The position numbers and the translations under genes were made by a program. From contig JAJDZQ010000103.1 of assembly GCA_022824565.1 (NCBI GenBank), positions 37,590 through 101,589 of the forward strand: a DNA stretch of 64,000 nt, read 5' to 3'. Below the pieces are notes generated by a model. It saw nothing but the letters and a program-made list of their open reading frames with translations. It was not told where the DNA came from and made no database searches. This DNA comes from Anaerolineae bacterium. GTDB lineage: Bacteria; Chloroflexota; Anaerolineae; Aggregatilineales; Phototrophicaceae. Below, in pieces: positions 35,433-43,759 of this stretch (position 1 is the first letter of the stretch; the number at the start of each line of letters is the position of its first letter).

Positions 35433-37565
35433 ATGAGCGAACAACGATTTGTAGCGAAGCCCGCGGAGGCTGGCGAAGGCTTGGTAGCGGTGGCGCAGAC
35501 GCGATATGCGCTGAGCAACATCCGCCGCGGACCGGGCATCAATTACCAGGATATTGGCGACATCCTGGATAATACCCTGCTTGTGCACTATCCCGACACG
35601 CGCACAAAAGACAACTGGATCTGGGTGGAAAAAGGCGGCTTGCAAGGCTGGCTCTTCGCTGGCTATGTCGAGTTTGTTCCGGCGATTGGCGCGCAACCAT
35701 CGCCGCATCCCAAGACGCCGTATGATGGCAAGGTGGCGATTTGGCACTGGAAAGGCCTGGCGGTCCCGCAAAGCAGCATCGCCGAGCTGCTGGCGGATAT
35801 CCGCGCCAAAGCCCCAGAAATCAGCCAGATTTGGGTCAAGATTTCTGATGGCGTGCACTGGATGGGCGAATACGACAGTGGCAACTTGGCTATCCGCGGG
35901 CGCGCAAGCATTGACCGCTGGGTGGCGGCTTGTCATAGCGCCGGCTTCGAGTTTCATGCCTGGTGTGTGCCGCATGGCTTGCGCATCGAGGCAGAGGCGC
36001 GCATCATCATCGAAGCCTGCTCGCGGGCTGGCGTACAATCGCTGATCCTGGATATTGAGCGCGAGAAAGGCAACTATTGGCAAGGCGGTGCCGCGGCCGT
36101 GCGCCCTTTCATGTTGATGCTGCGGCGGGGCTTGGGAACGCGCTTCCATATCGGCATGAGCATGGACCCGCGCCCACAACAATACCATACCGTCTTCCCG
36201 CACGAATGGAGTCCTTTTGTCGATAGCGTTCACCCCCAGACCTACTGGCAGATCTTCCGCAAGTCGCCAGAAGCTGCCTTGAAATCGCTTTGGACGACTT
36301 GGGGCGGCTTTAATAAGCCCATCATCCCGGTGCTGCCCGGCGGCGCACCCACACAAGAGCAAATTGAAGCGCATACCCTGGCCATCCAGGTGCATGGCGC
36401 GAAAGGCTTAAGCTGGTGGCGTTATGGCACGATTGCGCGCTGGCAGGCGGTCGACCGTCCCATCGAGCTGCAAACATCGCCAGCCGAGCCAGACCCGCCA
36501 CCCCGAGAAAACTTCGCCGACGAAGTCATCATCCTGCCCAGCAAGTCCGGTTTCCGCAGCGGCACCTACACGGGAAAAGCCGAGTTCAGCGCTCGTGAAA
36601 ACACCTGGGGCTGGGAGTATTTGTATGTGGGCACAGAAGAGCGCACCAGCAAAGTCTGGGCAGAATGGCGGCAAAAGCTGCCTCAGAATGGACTATACGA
36701 GATCGCGGTCTTTGTTCCCAACCGCCGCGCCACCACAACCCGCGCGCGCTACAAAGTGCATGGCGTGGTCGGCGCTGCCAGCGAAGTGGTCATCGATATC
36801 AACCAGCACCAGCACCGCAACAGCTGGGTCTCGCTGGGCATCTTCGATCTCGACCGCGGGCAAGACAATGCCGGGCGCGTCTTCCTCAATGATGTAACCG
36901 GCGAGAAGTACAAGTTCATCGCCTTCGACGCCATCCGTTTTCGCCGTATCGTAACCACGCCCATCGGGTATCTGCCTGCGCCCGATCCGACGCGCCAACG
37001 CCGCCGGACGCTTATCAATGGCGTGCATGTTGCCGATGGCTATGACTCGCCGGTTGGGACGAGCGAGCAGCGCCGCGGCGACACGCTTTGGCCGCCGGGT
37101 TGGCGCGATGCCGCTCCTTTTGGCAAGCACTATTTTCGCGGCACACCCAGCGAAGCGTATCACACGGGTGCCGACCTGAACTTTGGCAGTCCCTACGCAG
37201 ACAAGGGCATGGCTTGTTATGCCTGCGCCAGCGGCATTGTAACTTTTGCGGCCTCGCTGGCGGTCTGGGGCAATGTGGTCGTCATTCGCCACGATCCGCT
37301 GTATGAACCCTCGGGCAGAGTGCTCTACAGCCGCTATGGCCATGTGCAGCAGATTCGTGTGCGGGTGGGCCAACGGGTGTCGCGTGGCCAGCGCATTTGT
37401 GAAATCAGCGATGCTTTTGGGCGCTTCGTGCCGCACCTGCACTTCGACCTCAGCGCGACAACCATATTGGAGCGGCAGCCTGGCAACTGGCCAAAAATGA
37501 ACTTCGGCGCGCTTATGAAGAATTATATTGACCCGCTGGATTGGATCCGCAAGCACCGCATCTAG
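35433..37565 (+). CDS. SH3 / TIM-barrel / golvesin-like / M23 peptidase multidomain protein
   Basis: A 710-residue modular protein. An SH3-like domain (about 20-90; ALSNIRRGPGINYQ) is followed by a TIM-barrel segment resembling a glycoside-hydrolase-like domain (about 105-330). A golvesin-type beta domain follows (about 360-510). The C-terminal M23 (LytM) metallopeptidase has HTGAD (H577, D581) and HLH (H668, H670), giving the expected zinc set. M23 enzymes cut peptidoglycan cross-bridges. No signal peptide or membrane helix is present at the N-terminus, which is odd for a wall enzyme. GAAGGG precedes the ATG. Whether the barrel is active is not known. Confidence 0.8.
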   Translation: MSEQRFVAKPAEAGEGLVAVAQTRYALSNIRRGPGINYQDIGDILDNTLLVHYPDTRTKDNWIWVEKGGLQGWLFAGYVEFVPAIGAQPSPHPKTPYDGKVAIWHWKGLAVPQSSIAELLADIRAKAPEISQIWVKISDGVHWMGEYDSGNLAIRGRASIDRWVAACHSAGFEFHAWCVPHGLRIEAEARIIIEACSRAGVQSLILDIEREKGNYWQGGAAAVRPFMLMLRRGLGTRFHIGMSMDPRPQQYHTVFPHEWSPFVDSVHPQTYWQIFRKSPEAALKSLWTTWGGFNKPIIPVLPGGAPTQEQIEAHTLAIQVHGAKGLSWWRYGTIARWQAVDRPIELQTSPAEPDPPPRENFADEVIILPSKSGFRSGTYTGKAEFSARENTWGWEYLYVGTEERTSKVWAEWRQKLPQNGLYEIAVFVPNRRATTTRARYKVHGVVGAASEVVIDINQHQHRNSWVSLGIFDLDRGQDNAGRVFLNDVTGEKYKFIAFDAIRFRRIVTTPIGYLPAPDPTRQRRRTLINGVHVADGYDSPVGTSEQRRGDTLWPPGWRDAAPFGKHYFRGTPSEAYHTGADLNFGSPYADKGMACYACASGIVTFAASLAVWGNVVVIRHDPLYEPSGRVLYSRYGHVQQIRVRVGQRVSRGQRICEISDAFGRFVPHLHFDLSATTILERQPGNWPKMNFGALMKNYIDPLDWIRKHRI

Positions 37566-37569
37566 CGCG

Positions 37570-37866
37570 CTAGAAGAGACCCCAGTCGCTGGCAGCGCCT
37601 TCTTCCATCATGCTGGGGTCCCACATTTCCATGCCCATCTCGATTGTCGTGGGGACACCCAGGAAGTCTTGCGCGGTGCGGCGGGTCTGCTCCAGCAGTT
37701 GCGGGGCATAAGGGCAGAAGGGCGTCGTCATGATCATATTGACATGGGCGCTTTCGTCATCAAATTCCACGCCGCGCACCAAGCCCAGCTCGATGATGTT
37801 CATGCCGATCTCGGGGTCGATCACCGCCCGCATCGCTTCGTAGAGTCCCGCTTCCTTGTCTGTCAT
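37570..37866 (-). CDS. MIP18/SufT-like iron-sulphur assembly protein (DUF59)
   Basis: A 98-residue protein of the DUF59 (MIP18) family. The signature DPEIGMNIIELGLVRGV lies near residues 17-33, and the conserved Cys-containing loop TTPFCPYAPQLLEQ near 47-60. Members help mature iron-sulphur clusters. ATG preceded by GAGGGCGGG. It faces the M23 gene (stops 5 bp apart). No suf genes lie nearby, so the exact role is inferred. Confidence 0.88.
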   Translation of the reverse strand: MTDKEAGLYEAMRAVIDPEIGMNIIELGLVRGVEFDDESAHVNMIMTTPFCPYAPQLLEQTRRTAQDFLGVPTTIEMGMEMWDPSMMEEGAASDWGLF

Positions 37867-37978
37867 CGGCCCGCCCTCTTTTCCGCTGCTGGATTGCGCC
37901 TAGCATAATGCAGCCGCGCGCGCCTGTCAATTTGCCGCTCGGCAGTGAATGTCGAAAAAAAGGAGCGCCTGTGCGGGC

Positions 37979-38129
37979 CTACCCCCTCCCCGAAGCATCA
38001 GGGAGGGGGAGCGCATGCAGAGAAAAGAAATCTGATGCTCAATTACTTGCAGATTAGCAATAAACGCACTGGTTTCTCGACGAGTCTCCCTTCTCCATTG
38101 ATATGGGGAAGGGCCGGGGATGGGGTAGA
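37979..38129 (+). repeat. MITE-like repeat, copy D
   Basis: Same family as copies A, C, E and F but with about 10 bases missing from the C-rich left arm (starts CTACCCCCTCCCCGAAGC). The right end, GGGGATGGGGTAGA, is intact. Confidence 0.88.
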
Positions 38130-38195
38130 AAAAACTGTCCTCAGCAATCTTGGGGCTGAGGGCAGAGCAGTTTTGCAAAGGAGCGCCTGTGCGGG

Positions 38196-38361
38196 TCTAC
38201 CCCACCCCCCAACCCCCTCCCCGAAGCATCAGGGAGGGGGAGCGCATTCAGAGAAATAGAAATCTGCTGCCCATTTTCTTGCAGCTTAGCGAGTTTTGCA
38301 CAGGTTTTTCGACGAGTCTCCCTTCTCCATTGATATGGGGAAGGACCGGGGATGGGGTAGA
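38196..38361 (+). repeat. MITE-like repeat, copy E
   Basis: A full-length copy with both arms, TCTACCCCACCCCCC and GGGGATGGGGTAGA, in tandem with copy D at a 218-bp period. Confidence 0.9.
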
Positions 38362-38449
38362 AAAAACTGTCCTCAGCATCTTTGGGGGAAGGCTTTGTGG
38401 TGGGGGGCAGCAGCGCTTCCAGCCCAGGTTGCGCCTGCCAATTACGAGG

Positions 38450-38522
38450 TGGGCGATGTAAGACTCGAACTTACAACCTTCCAGGTGTAAACCGGATGCT
38501 CTGCCAATTGAGCTAATCGCCC
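38450..38522 (-). tRNA. tRNA-Val (anticodon UAC)
   Basis: A 73-nt cloverleaf on the minus strand. Acceptor stem GGGCGAT/ATCGCCC pairs fully, D arm GCTC...GAGC, anticodon stem TCCGG/CTGGA (one G-U) with loop TTTACAC, so anticodon UAC, and T arm GTAAG/CTTAC. The discriminator is A; CCA is not encoded. Confidence 0.95.
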
Positions 38523-38576
38523 GCTGCGAATCCCAGTGTAGCGTATGGCAATCGCGCGCGTCAAGATGAAGATCGT

Positions 38577-39131
38577 CTACATGCGCGGCGGCGTCACGCC
38601 AGTTTGTCCCTGGTACTTGCCTTTCTTGTCGGCATAAGATTGTTCGCAGACTTCGTCGGCTTCGAAGAATAGCACCTGCGCCAATCCTTCGTTGGCATAT
38701 ACCTTGGCGGGCAGGGGCGTGGTATTGCTGATTTCCAAGGTAACGAAACCTTCCCATTCCGGTTCAAAGGGCGTCACATTGACGATCAAGCCGCAGCGGG
38801 CATAAGTCGATTTGCCTAGGCAGATCGTCAGCACCTTGCGCGGGATGCGGAAGTATTCTACCGAGCGCGCCAGCACAAAAGAATTTGGGGGGATGATGCA
38901 GACATCGCCGCGGAAGTCTACAAAAGAAGCTGTGTCGAATTGCTTGGGATCGACCACCGCCGAACGCACATTGGTGAAGATCTTGAATTCGTCCGAGACG
39001 CGCATGTCATAGCCATACGAAGAAACGCCATAGCTTATCGCGCCATCGCGCACCTGGGCATCGACAAAGGGCTCGATCATGCGGTGGCGGCGCACCATGT
39101 CTTTGATCCAGTGATCAGGTTTTAATCCCAC
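38577..39131 (-). CDS. dcd: dCTP deaminase
   Basis: Deaminates dCTP to dUTP for dTMP synthesis. It is 184 residues. Motifs are MIEPF near the start, [13 protein letters not shown], the active-site [23 protein letters not shown], and the C-terminal glycine-glutamine-rich tail [12 protein letters not shown] start with GAGGTAG upstream. It begins 9 bp after the argS stop, so the two are co-transcribed. Confidence 0.93.
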   Translation of the reverse strand: MGLKPDHWIKDMVRRHRMIEPFVDAQVRDGAISYGVSSYGYDMRVSDEFKIFTNVRSAVVDPKQFDTASFVDFRGDVCIIPPNSFVLARSVEYFRIPRKVLTICLGKSTYARCGLIVNVTPFEPEWEGFVTLEISNTTPLPAKVYANEGLAQVLFFEADEVCEQSYADKKGKYQGQTGVTPPRM

Positions 39132-39140
39132 AGCGCTACC

Positions 39141-40865
39141 TCACATCCGTTCTGGCGCGCTCATGCCCATCAACTGCAGCAGACAGCCAAAGACTGTGCT
39201 GGCTGCCCGGTAGAAACGCAGCCGCGCCTTGGCCGTCTCTGCGGGCACTTCGCTGTGCAGCACGCGCACCTCATCATATATCGGGTGAAAAACGCCCGCC
39301 AATTCGTGCGCGAAGAAGGCGATTTTGTGCGGCTCATACAGTGTAATCGCCTGCTCGATGACATTGCCCATCTCCAGCGCCTTGCGGATGAACTTCAGCT
39401 CTTCCTTGCCCAGGAGATTCAAGTCGGCGTCATCGCCATCAAAACCGCGGTCAGCCGCCTCGCGCAAGATACCGGCGCAGCGCACATAGGCGTTTTGAAT
39501 GTAATAGACCGGGTTCTCATTGCTCTGTTTGACCACTTGGTCTACATCAAAGTCCAGCTGCGAATTGGGGCTGCGCGCCAGCATATGATAACGCACGGCA
39601 TCGGCGCTGGTCATGGCGACCAGGTCATCCAATGTGTCGAAGTCGCCGGCGCGTTTGGATTGCTTGACCGCTTCAAAGTCGCCCAATTCGGCATTCCAAC
39701 GCACGGCGCGCACCATCTGCAGGAAGATGACATCAATCGGCGCGGGGTCCATGCCCAGAGCGCGCAGGCCATGTTTGACGACCTGCGCCTGGGAGAAGTG
39801 ATCTGTGCCCAGCACATTGACGGCGATATCAAAACCGCGTTCCAGCTTGTCGCGGTGGTAGGCGATATCGGGCAGAGTATAGGTCGGCACGCCATCGCTC
39901 TTGACCATGACGCGGTCTTTTTCATCGCCGAAGCTGCTGCTGCGGAACCAGGTGGCTGGCTCATAGCCTTTGCTGGTCACATCGGCGATTTCGTCCGCGT
40001 CCGCGCCTTCCCAATGCGTCGCCTGGTAGATATGCCCATGCTCGCGCATGGTATCCAGCACAGACCAGATTTGCCCTGAGTCGAAGAGCGAGGTTTCGTT
40101 GAAGAAGGCATCGTGCTGGATGTTGATGGCGGCCAGCGAGCGCTTGATCCAGCGAAACATCACCTGCTCGGCCACCTCTTTGAAAAAATGCCAGCTTTGG
40201 CCGCGCAGGGATTCGCCATGCTCTGCCACCAGGTCGCGCGCAATATCGACCAGGTATTCGCCTTGATAATGATCGGCGGGCAGCGGCGCATCATCGCCCA
40301 GTTGCTGCCAGTAACGCAGTTGCAGGCTCTTGCCCAGGATGATCATCTGGTTGCCGGCGTTATTGTAATAATATTCACGCTGGACGGCGTAACCGGCCGC
40401 TTCCAGCAGACGCGCCATGGCATCTCCAACCACGGCATTGCGCGTGTGCCCGATCGTGATGGGACCGCTGGGGTTGGCGCTGACGAACTCGACTTGCGCG
40501 CGCTTGCCCTCTCCGATATCCAGTCGAAAGTAGACGGTCCCAGCCGCCAGCATGGCATCAATCTGTTTGCGCAAGTAGTCATCGGCGATTGTGCAATTGA
40601 TGAAGCCGGGCGGCGCAATTTCAATCTTGCCAGCGAAACCCAACTTCGGCAGGCGGTCGACGATGAGCCGGGCGATATCCAGCGGACTCTTGCGAGCCAG
40701 CCGCGCCAAGCCCATGGCCGGGTAGGCCCAGTCGCCTTGGCCTGCGCGTTTGGGCGGGCTGACAGGGATGCGCGGAATCTCGAATTGCGGCAGTTCGCCA
40801 GCCTGCTGCGCAGAGCGCAAGGCGCTTTCTATGGCGGCTTCCAGTGTCTTGTTCAGTTGCTCCAA
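39141..40865 (-). CDS. argS: Arginyl-tRNA synthetase
   Basis: Charges tRNA(Arg); 574 residues, as expected. TTG at 40865 is chosen because the family N-terminus (LEQLNKTLEAAIESAL) begins there; a longer open frame upstream runs through a hairpin and has no similarity. The ATP motif HxGH is altered: residues 137-140 read TIGH, in NPSGPITIGHTRN, so the first His is Thr. The second motif reads KQSKRAGDF in place of KMSK, as in many ArgRS. The DALR-type anticodon-binding end contains NPVYYIQNAYVRCAGIL. Followed by dcd. Confidence 0.92.
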   Translation of the reverse strand: MEQLNKTLEAAIESALRSAQQAGELPQFEIPRIPVSPPKRAGQGDWAYPAMGLARLARKSPLDIARLIVDRLPKLGFAGKIEIAPPGFINCTIADDYLRKQIDAMLAAGTVYFRLDIGEGKRAQVEFVSANPSGPITIGHTRNAVVGDAMARLLEAAGYAVQREYYYNNAGNQMIILGKSLQLRYWQQLGDDAPLPADHYQGEYLVDIARDLVAEHGESLRGQSWHFFKEVAEQVMFRWIKRSLAAINIQHDAFFNETSLFDSGQIWSVLDTMREHGHIYQATHWEGADADEIADVTSKGYEPATWFRSSSFGDEKDRVMVKSDGVPTYTLPDIAYHRDKLERGFDIAVNVLGTDHFSQAQVVKHGLRALGMDPAPIDVIFLQMVRAVRWNAELGDFEAVKQSKRAGDFDTLDDLVAMTSADAVRYHMLARSPNSQLDFDVDQVVKQSNENPVYYIQNAYVRCAGILREAADRGFDGDDADLNLLGKEELKFIRKALEMGNVIEQAITLYEPHKIAFFAHELAGVFHPIYDEVRVLHSEVPAETAKARLRFYRAASTVFGCLLQLMGMSAPERM

Positions 40866-40919
40866 AGCGGATTTTCCCCGACAGACGGGCACTGCGCGCA
40901 GTCTAGCAAAGGCGCCTGG

Positions 40920-40980
40920 ATGCTTGTAGGGGCTACTTTTTCCAGTGCAAAGGCAATAAAAAAGTAGCCCCGCCAAGCAT
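40920..40980. repeat. Large inverted repeat upstream of argS
   Basis: Two 22-nt arms (40920-40941 and 40959-40980) separated by 17 nt. Arm left ATGCTTG-TA-GGGGCTACTTTTT; arm right AAAAAGTAGCCCC-GC-CAAGCAT. Only the two central TA/GC positions fail to pair. In the argS direction it lies 55-115 bp before the TTG start. Confidence 0.85.
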
Positions 40981-41060
40981 TCGCCAGCATCTGCGAGCAC
41001 AATCCTTCCCCCTGGCTCGTCTGAGGACAGGACAGGTTTCCAAGGGAGCACATGTGAGGG

Positions 41061-41226
41061 TCTACCCCACCCCCCAACCCCCTCCCCGATGCATCAGGGA
41101 GGGGGAGCGCATGCAGAGAAAATGAAATCTGATGCTCAATTTCTTGCAGATTAGCAATAAACGCACAGGTTTCGCGACAAGTCACCCTTCCCTGTTGATA
41201 CGGGGAAGGGCTGGGGATGGGGTAGA
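41061..41226 (+). repeat. MITE-like repeat, copy F
   Basis: Full-length copy with TCTACCCCACCCCCC and GGGGATGGGGTAGA ends. The upstream flank AAGGGAGCACATGTGAGGG resembles the AAAGGAGCGCCTGTGCGGG that precedes copy E, so the repeat may extend about 20 bp to the left. Confidence 0.9.
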
Positions 41227-41273
41227 ATGAAACATGCCTGCCCCCAGGCTCGTCGGGGGGATTGAGGGGGGGC

Positions 41274-41954
41274 TCACAGCGGCTTGCGCGCCCAGACTTG
41301 CGTGTAGTCTTCCTGCCAGATGGCGAAGTGAATATCGCGCAGGCCCAGCGCTTCCAGCTCAGTGCGCATTTTCGGTTCGTTCCAGGTGCGATCGGGCATC
41401 CAGCGTGTGTCGATGCGAATGGTGGCCAGCAGGATGCCGCCTTTTTTTAAGACGCGCGCCATCTCTGCCAGCACAGCCGCCTGGTCGGGCATAAACTCCA
41501 ACGCTTCCAGGCAGGTTACCACCTCAAAATGCTCAGCGGGGAAGGGCAGCTGTGCCGCGTCAGCCCGCAGCAATGTGCTAAAGCTGTCGAATCCCTGTGC
41601 TATCCGTTTTGATTGCGCCACAGACAACATGCGCTTGCTGGCATCCATGCCCACGACATGCCCGTGGAAGCCGGCGCTGCTCGCCATCAGCAGGGGGACG
41701 CGGCCCGTGCCGGTCGCGACATCGAGGACGAGCGGATCGGTCTTAGGCGCGATGGCCGCCAGCAAAGCCTGCGAAACCAGCATATGATCGGCGTATTCGT
41801 CGAATTGCTTGATGCGGTCGTAGCGATGCGCCACCAAATCGTATAGCGCGATCACAACCCGCCTACCCAAATAGACGCCCTCGGTTTCGATCAGCAGCCA
41901 CCAGATCAAGAAGCAGGCGATGCCCAGCCCGAGCGCCCATGCGAGCAAGGTCAT
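41274..41954 (-). CDS. SAM-dependent methyltransferase with N-terminal membrane helix
   Basis: A 226-residue protein. An N-terminal hydrophobic helix (residues 2-21) suggests membrane attachment. The Rossmann methyltransferase core has SAM motif VLDVATGTGRV (76-86), an acidic contact in GMDASKRML and the ADAAQLPFPAEHFEVV region (motifs II-III), typical of class I small-molecule methyltransferases. The start overlaps the ABC exporter stop by 4 bp (ATGA). Substrate unknown. Confidence 0.82.
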   Translation of the reverse strand: MTLLAWALGLGIACFLIWWLLIETEGVYLGRRVVIALYDLVAHRYDRIKQFDEYADHMLVSQALLAAIAPKTDPLVLDVATGTGRVPLLMASSAGFHGHVVGMDASKRMLSVAQSKRIAQGFDSFSTLLRADAAQLPFPAEHFEVVTCLEALEFMPDQAAVLAEMARVLKKGGILLATIRIDTRWMPDRTWNEPKMRTELEALGLRDIHFAIWQEDYTQVWARKPL

Positions 41955-43753
41955 GTTGTGGCGAGCAGATCGGATTCGCGAAATTGCATTGCATAGAGCC
42001 GGGCGTACAATCCCCGTGCCGCCAGCAAGTCTGCATGCGTGCCCAGCTCGATGATGCGCCCTGCGTCCAGCACGGCGATGCGATTTGCCACGCGCACGGT
42101 GCTAAGGCGGTGGGCGATGATCAGGGTGGTGCGGTTGCGCATCAGCCGCCCCAGCGCCTCTTGCACCAGTTGCTCGCTTTCGCTATCCAGGCTCGAGGTC
42201 GCTTCGTCCAGCAGCAGAATGGCCGGGTCTTTTAGCAAGGCGCGCGCAATGGCGACCCGCTGACGTTGCCCGCCACTCAGCTTGATGCCGCGCTCGCCGA
42301 CCACGGTGTCATAGCCCCTGGGCAACTGGCTGATGAAATCGTGGGCATTGGCAGAACGGGCTGCGGCGACCAGCTCTGTTTCGCTGGCAGCCAGCTTGCC
42401 ATAGAGGATATTTTCGCGGATGCTGCCGCCGAAGAGCAAAGTCTCTTGCGGGACAATGCCGATTTGTTCGCGCAGGCTGGCTTGGGTCACCTGGCGGATG
42501 TCGCAACCGTCCACCAAGATCGCGCCAGAATCGGGATCATAAAAGCGCGGGATCAGGTTGAACAAGGTGCTTTTGCCTGCGCCGCTGGGTCCAACCAGGG
42601 CGATGACCTCCCCGGCGGCGATCTCCAGGTTGATATCGCGCAGCACAACTTGTTCTGCTTCATAAGCAAAGCTGAGGCTACGCAGCGCGATTGTGCCTTG
42701 CACCGGCTCCAGCTTGCGCGCATGGGGCGCATCTTGCACATCCGGCTGCGTATCCAGGATTTCAAAGACGCGCTTCGTCGCCCCCAGCGCTTCTTGCAAT
42801 TGCGAATATACGCCGATGACACCCGCAAAGCTGCCCGCCACAGTCAAGCCATATATCAAAAAGGCGATCAATTCACCCGCCGTCAGACGCCCGTCCAAGA
42901 CCTCGCGACCACCAAACCACAAGATCAGCGCCAAACCCGAGAAAGCGATAAAGGCGATGATGGGACCAAAGACCGAGCGCACTGTTAAGAGCTTGACCGC
43001 CGCGCGAAAAGCTAGGTCTATCGCGCTGGCGAAGCGGTTGATTTCGTATTGCTCGCGCACGAAGCTCTTGACTTCGCGGATATTTTGCAAGACTTCTTCT
43101 GCCACGACAGTCGCGCCGGCGAGCTCGTCCTGGACGCGCGTGCTGGTGCGCTGGATGGCTCTGCCCAGCACCGTGCCCACCACGACCACCAGCGGCATCA
43201 GCACGATGATGAACAGGGTCAGCCGCCAATTCAGCCAGAACATGACTGCCACCGCGCCGATGAGCGTGAGCGCCTGTTGCAGCACGGTGGCGATGTTGCC
43301 GGTGAGCACTGTGCGCACCACGGTCACATCGGACGACAAGCGGCTGATCAATTCGCCAACGCGCCTGTCGGCATAATAGCGCAAAGACAGCGTCTGCAAA
43401 TGCGCGTAAAGCTGGCAGCGCATATCGACAACGATCTTTTCGCCGACATAATTCATGTTGTAGGTCTGCACGAAGCTCGCCAGCGACCGCAGCAGAAACA
43501 CAGCCAGCAGCGCCAGTGTGATTGCATCCAGCAACGCCACATCGGCATCGCTGAAGACCGAATCGACGACTTGCTGGATGACAGCGGGGAAGACCAGGCT
43601 CAGCGCGGCCGCGAAGACCAACCCGATTGTCGCTGCCAGCAGGCGCAGCTTGTAGCCCGCCAGATAAGACAACAGTCGCCGCCACTGCATGGGCACAGCC
43701 GGAACTTCGCGATCCTTCTGGCTTTTCCTGCCGCGCGTCCGCATGCGCATCAT
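41951..43753 (-). CDS. ABC exporter (fused membrane and ATPase domains)
   Basis: A 600-residue type-IV ABC transporter half. The N-terminal membrane domain (about 30-320) has six predicted helices. The ATPase has Walker A GPSGAGKST (388-396), signature LSGGQ (492-496), Walker B ILLLDE (512-517) and the H-loop IAHRLSTV. The family includes MsbA-like and multidrug exporters. It works as a homodimer. Starts 6 bp after the glycosidase stop and overlaps the methyltransferase gene. Substrate not predictable. Confidence 0.9.
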   Translation of the reverse strand: MMRMRTRGRKSQKDREVPAVPMQWRRLLSYLAGYKLRLLAATIGLVFAAALSLVFPAVIQQVVDSVFSDADVALLDAITLALLAVFLLRSLASFVQTYNMNYVGEKIVVDMRCQLYAHLQTLSLRYYADRRVGELISRLSSDVTVVRTVLTGNIATVLQQALTLIGAVAVMFWLNWRLTLFIIVLMPLVVVVGTVLGRAIQRTSTRVQDELAGATVVAEEVLQNIREVKSFVREQYEINRFASAIDLAFRAAVKLLTVRSVFGPIIAFIAFSGLALILWFGGREVLDGRLTAGELIAFLIYGLTVAGSFAGVIGVYSQLQEALGATKRVFEILDTQPDVQDAPHARKLEPVQGTIALRSLSFAYEAEQVVLRDINLEIAAGEVIALVGPSGAGKSTLFNLIPRFYDPDSGAILVDGCDIRQVTQASLREQIGIVPQETLLFGGSIRENILYGKLAASETELVAAARSANAHDFISQLPRGYDTVVGERGIKLSGGQRQRVAIARALLKDPAILLLDEATSSLDSESEQLVQEALGRLMRNRTTLIIAHRLSTVRVANRIAVLDAGRIIELGTHADLLAARGLYARLYAMQFRESDLLATT

Positions 43754-43759
43754 TGCGCG

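Larger units (their letters stand above)
37867..38449. other. Intergenic region with tandem repeat units D and E
   Basis: A 583-bp interval with no credible gene. It holds two copies of a 218-bp unit that starts AGGAGCGCCTGTGCGGG (37961 and 38179) and contains one MITE-like element each, followed by AAAAACTGTCCTCAGCA. Small open frames here derive only from the repeats. Confidence 0.7.
40866..41273. other. argS upstream region with large hairpin and repeat F
   Basis: A 408-bp non-coding interval between argS and the methyltransferase. 40920-40980 contains a near-perfect inverted repeat described separately, and 41061-41226 is MITE-like copy F. Apparent open frames are accidental. Confidence 0.6.

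Noticed and set aside
37961..38378. Possible CRISPR array
   Set aside because: Only two units of 218 bp, with long non-identical interiors. No short direct repeats with unique spacers and no cas genes.
40866..41051. N-terminal extension of ArgRS
   Set aside because: The added 62 codons run through the inverted repeat and do not resemble the family N-terminus.
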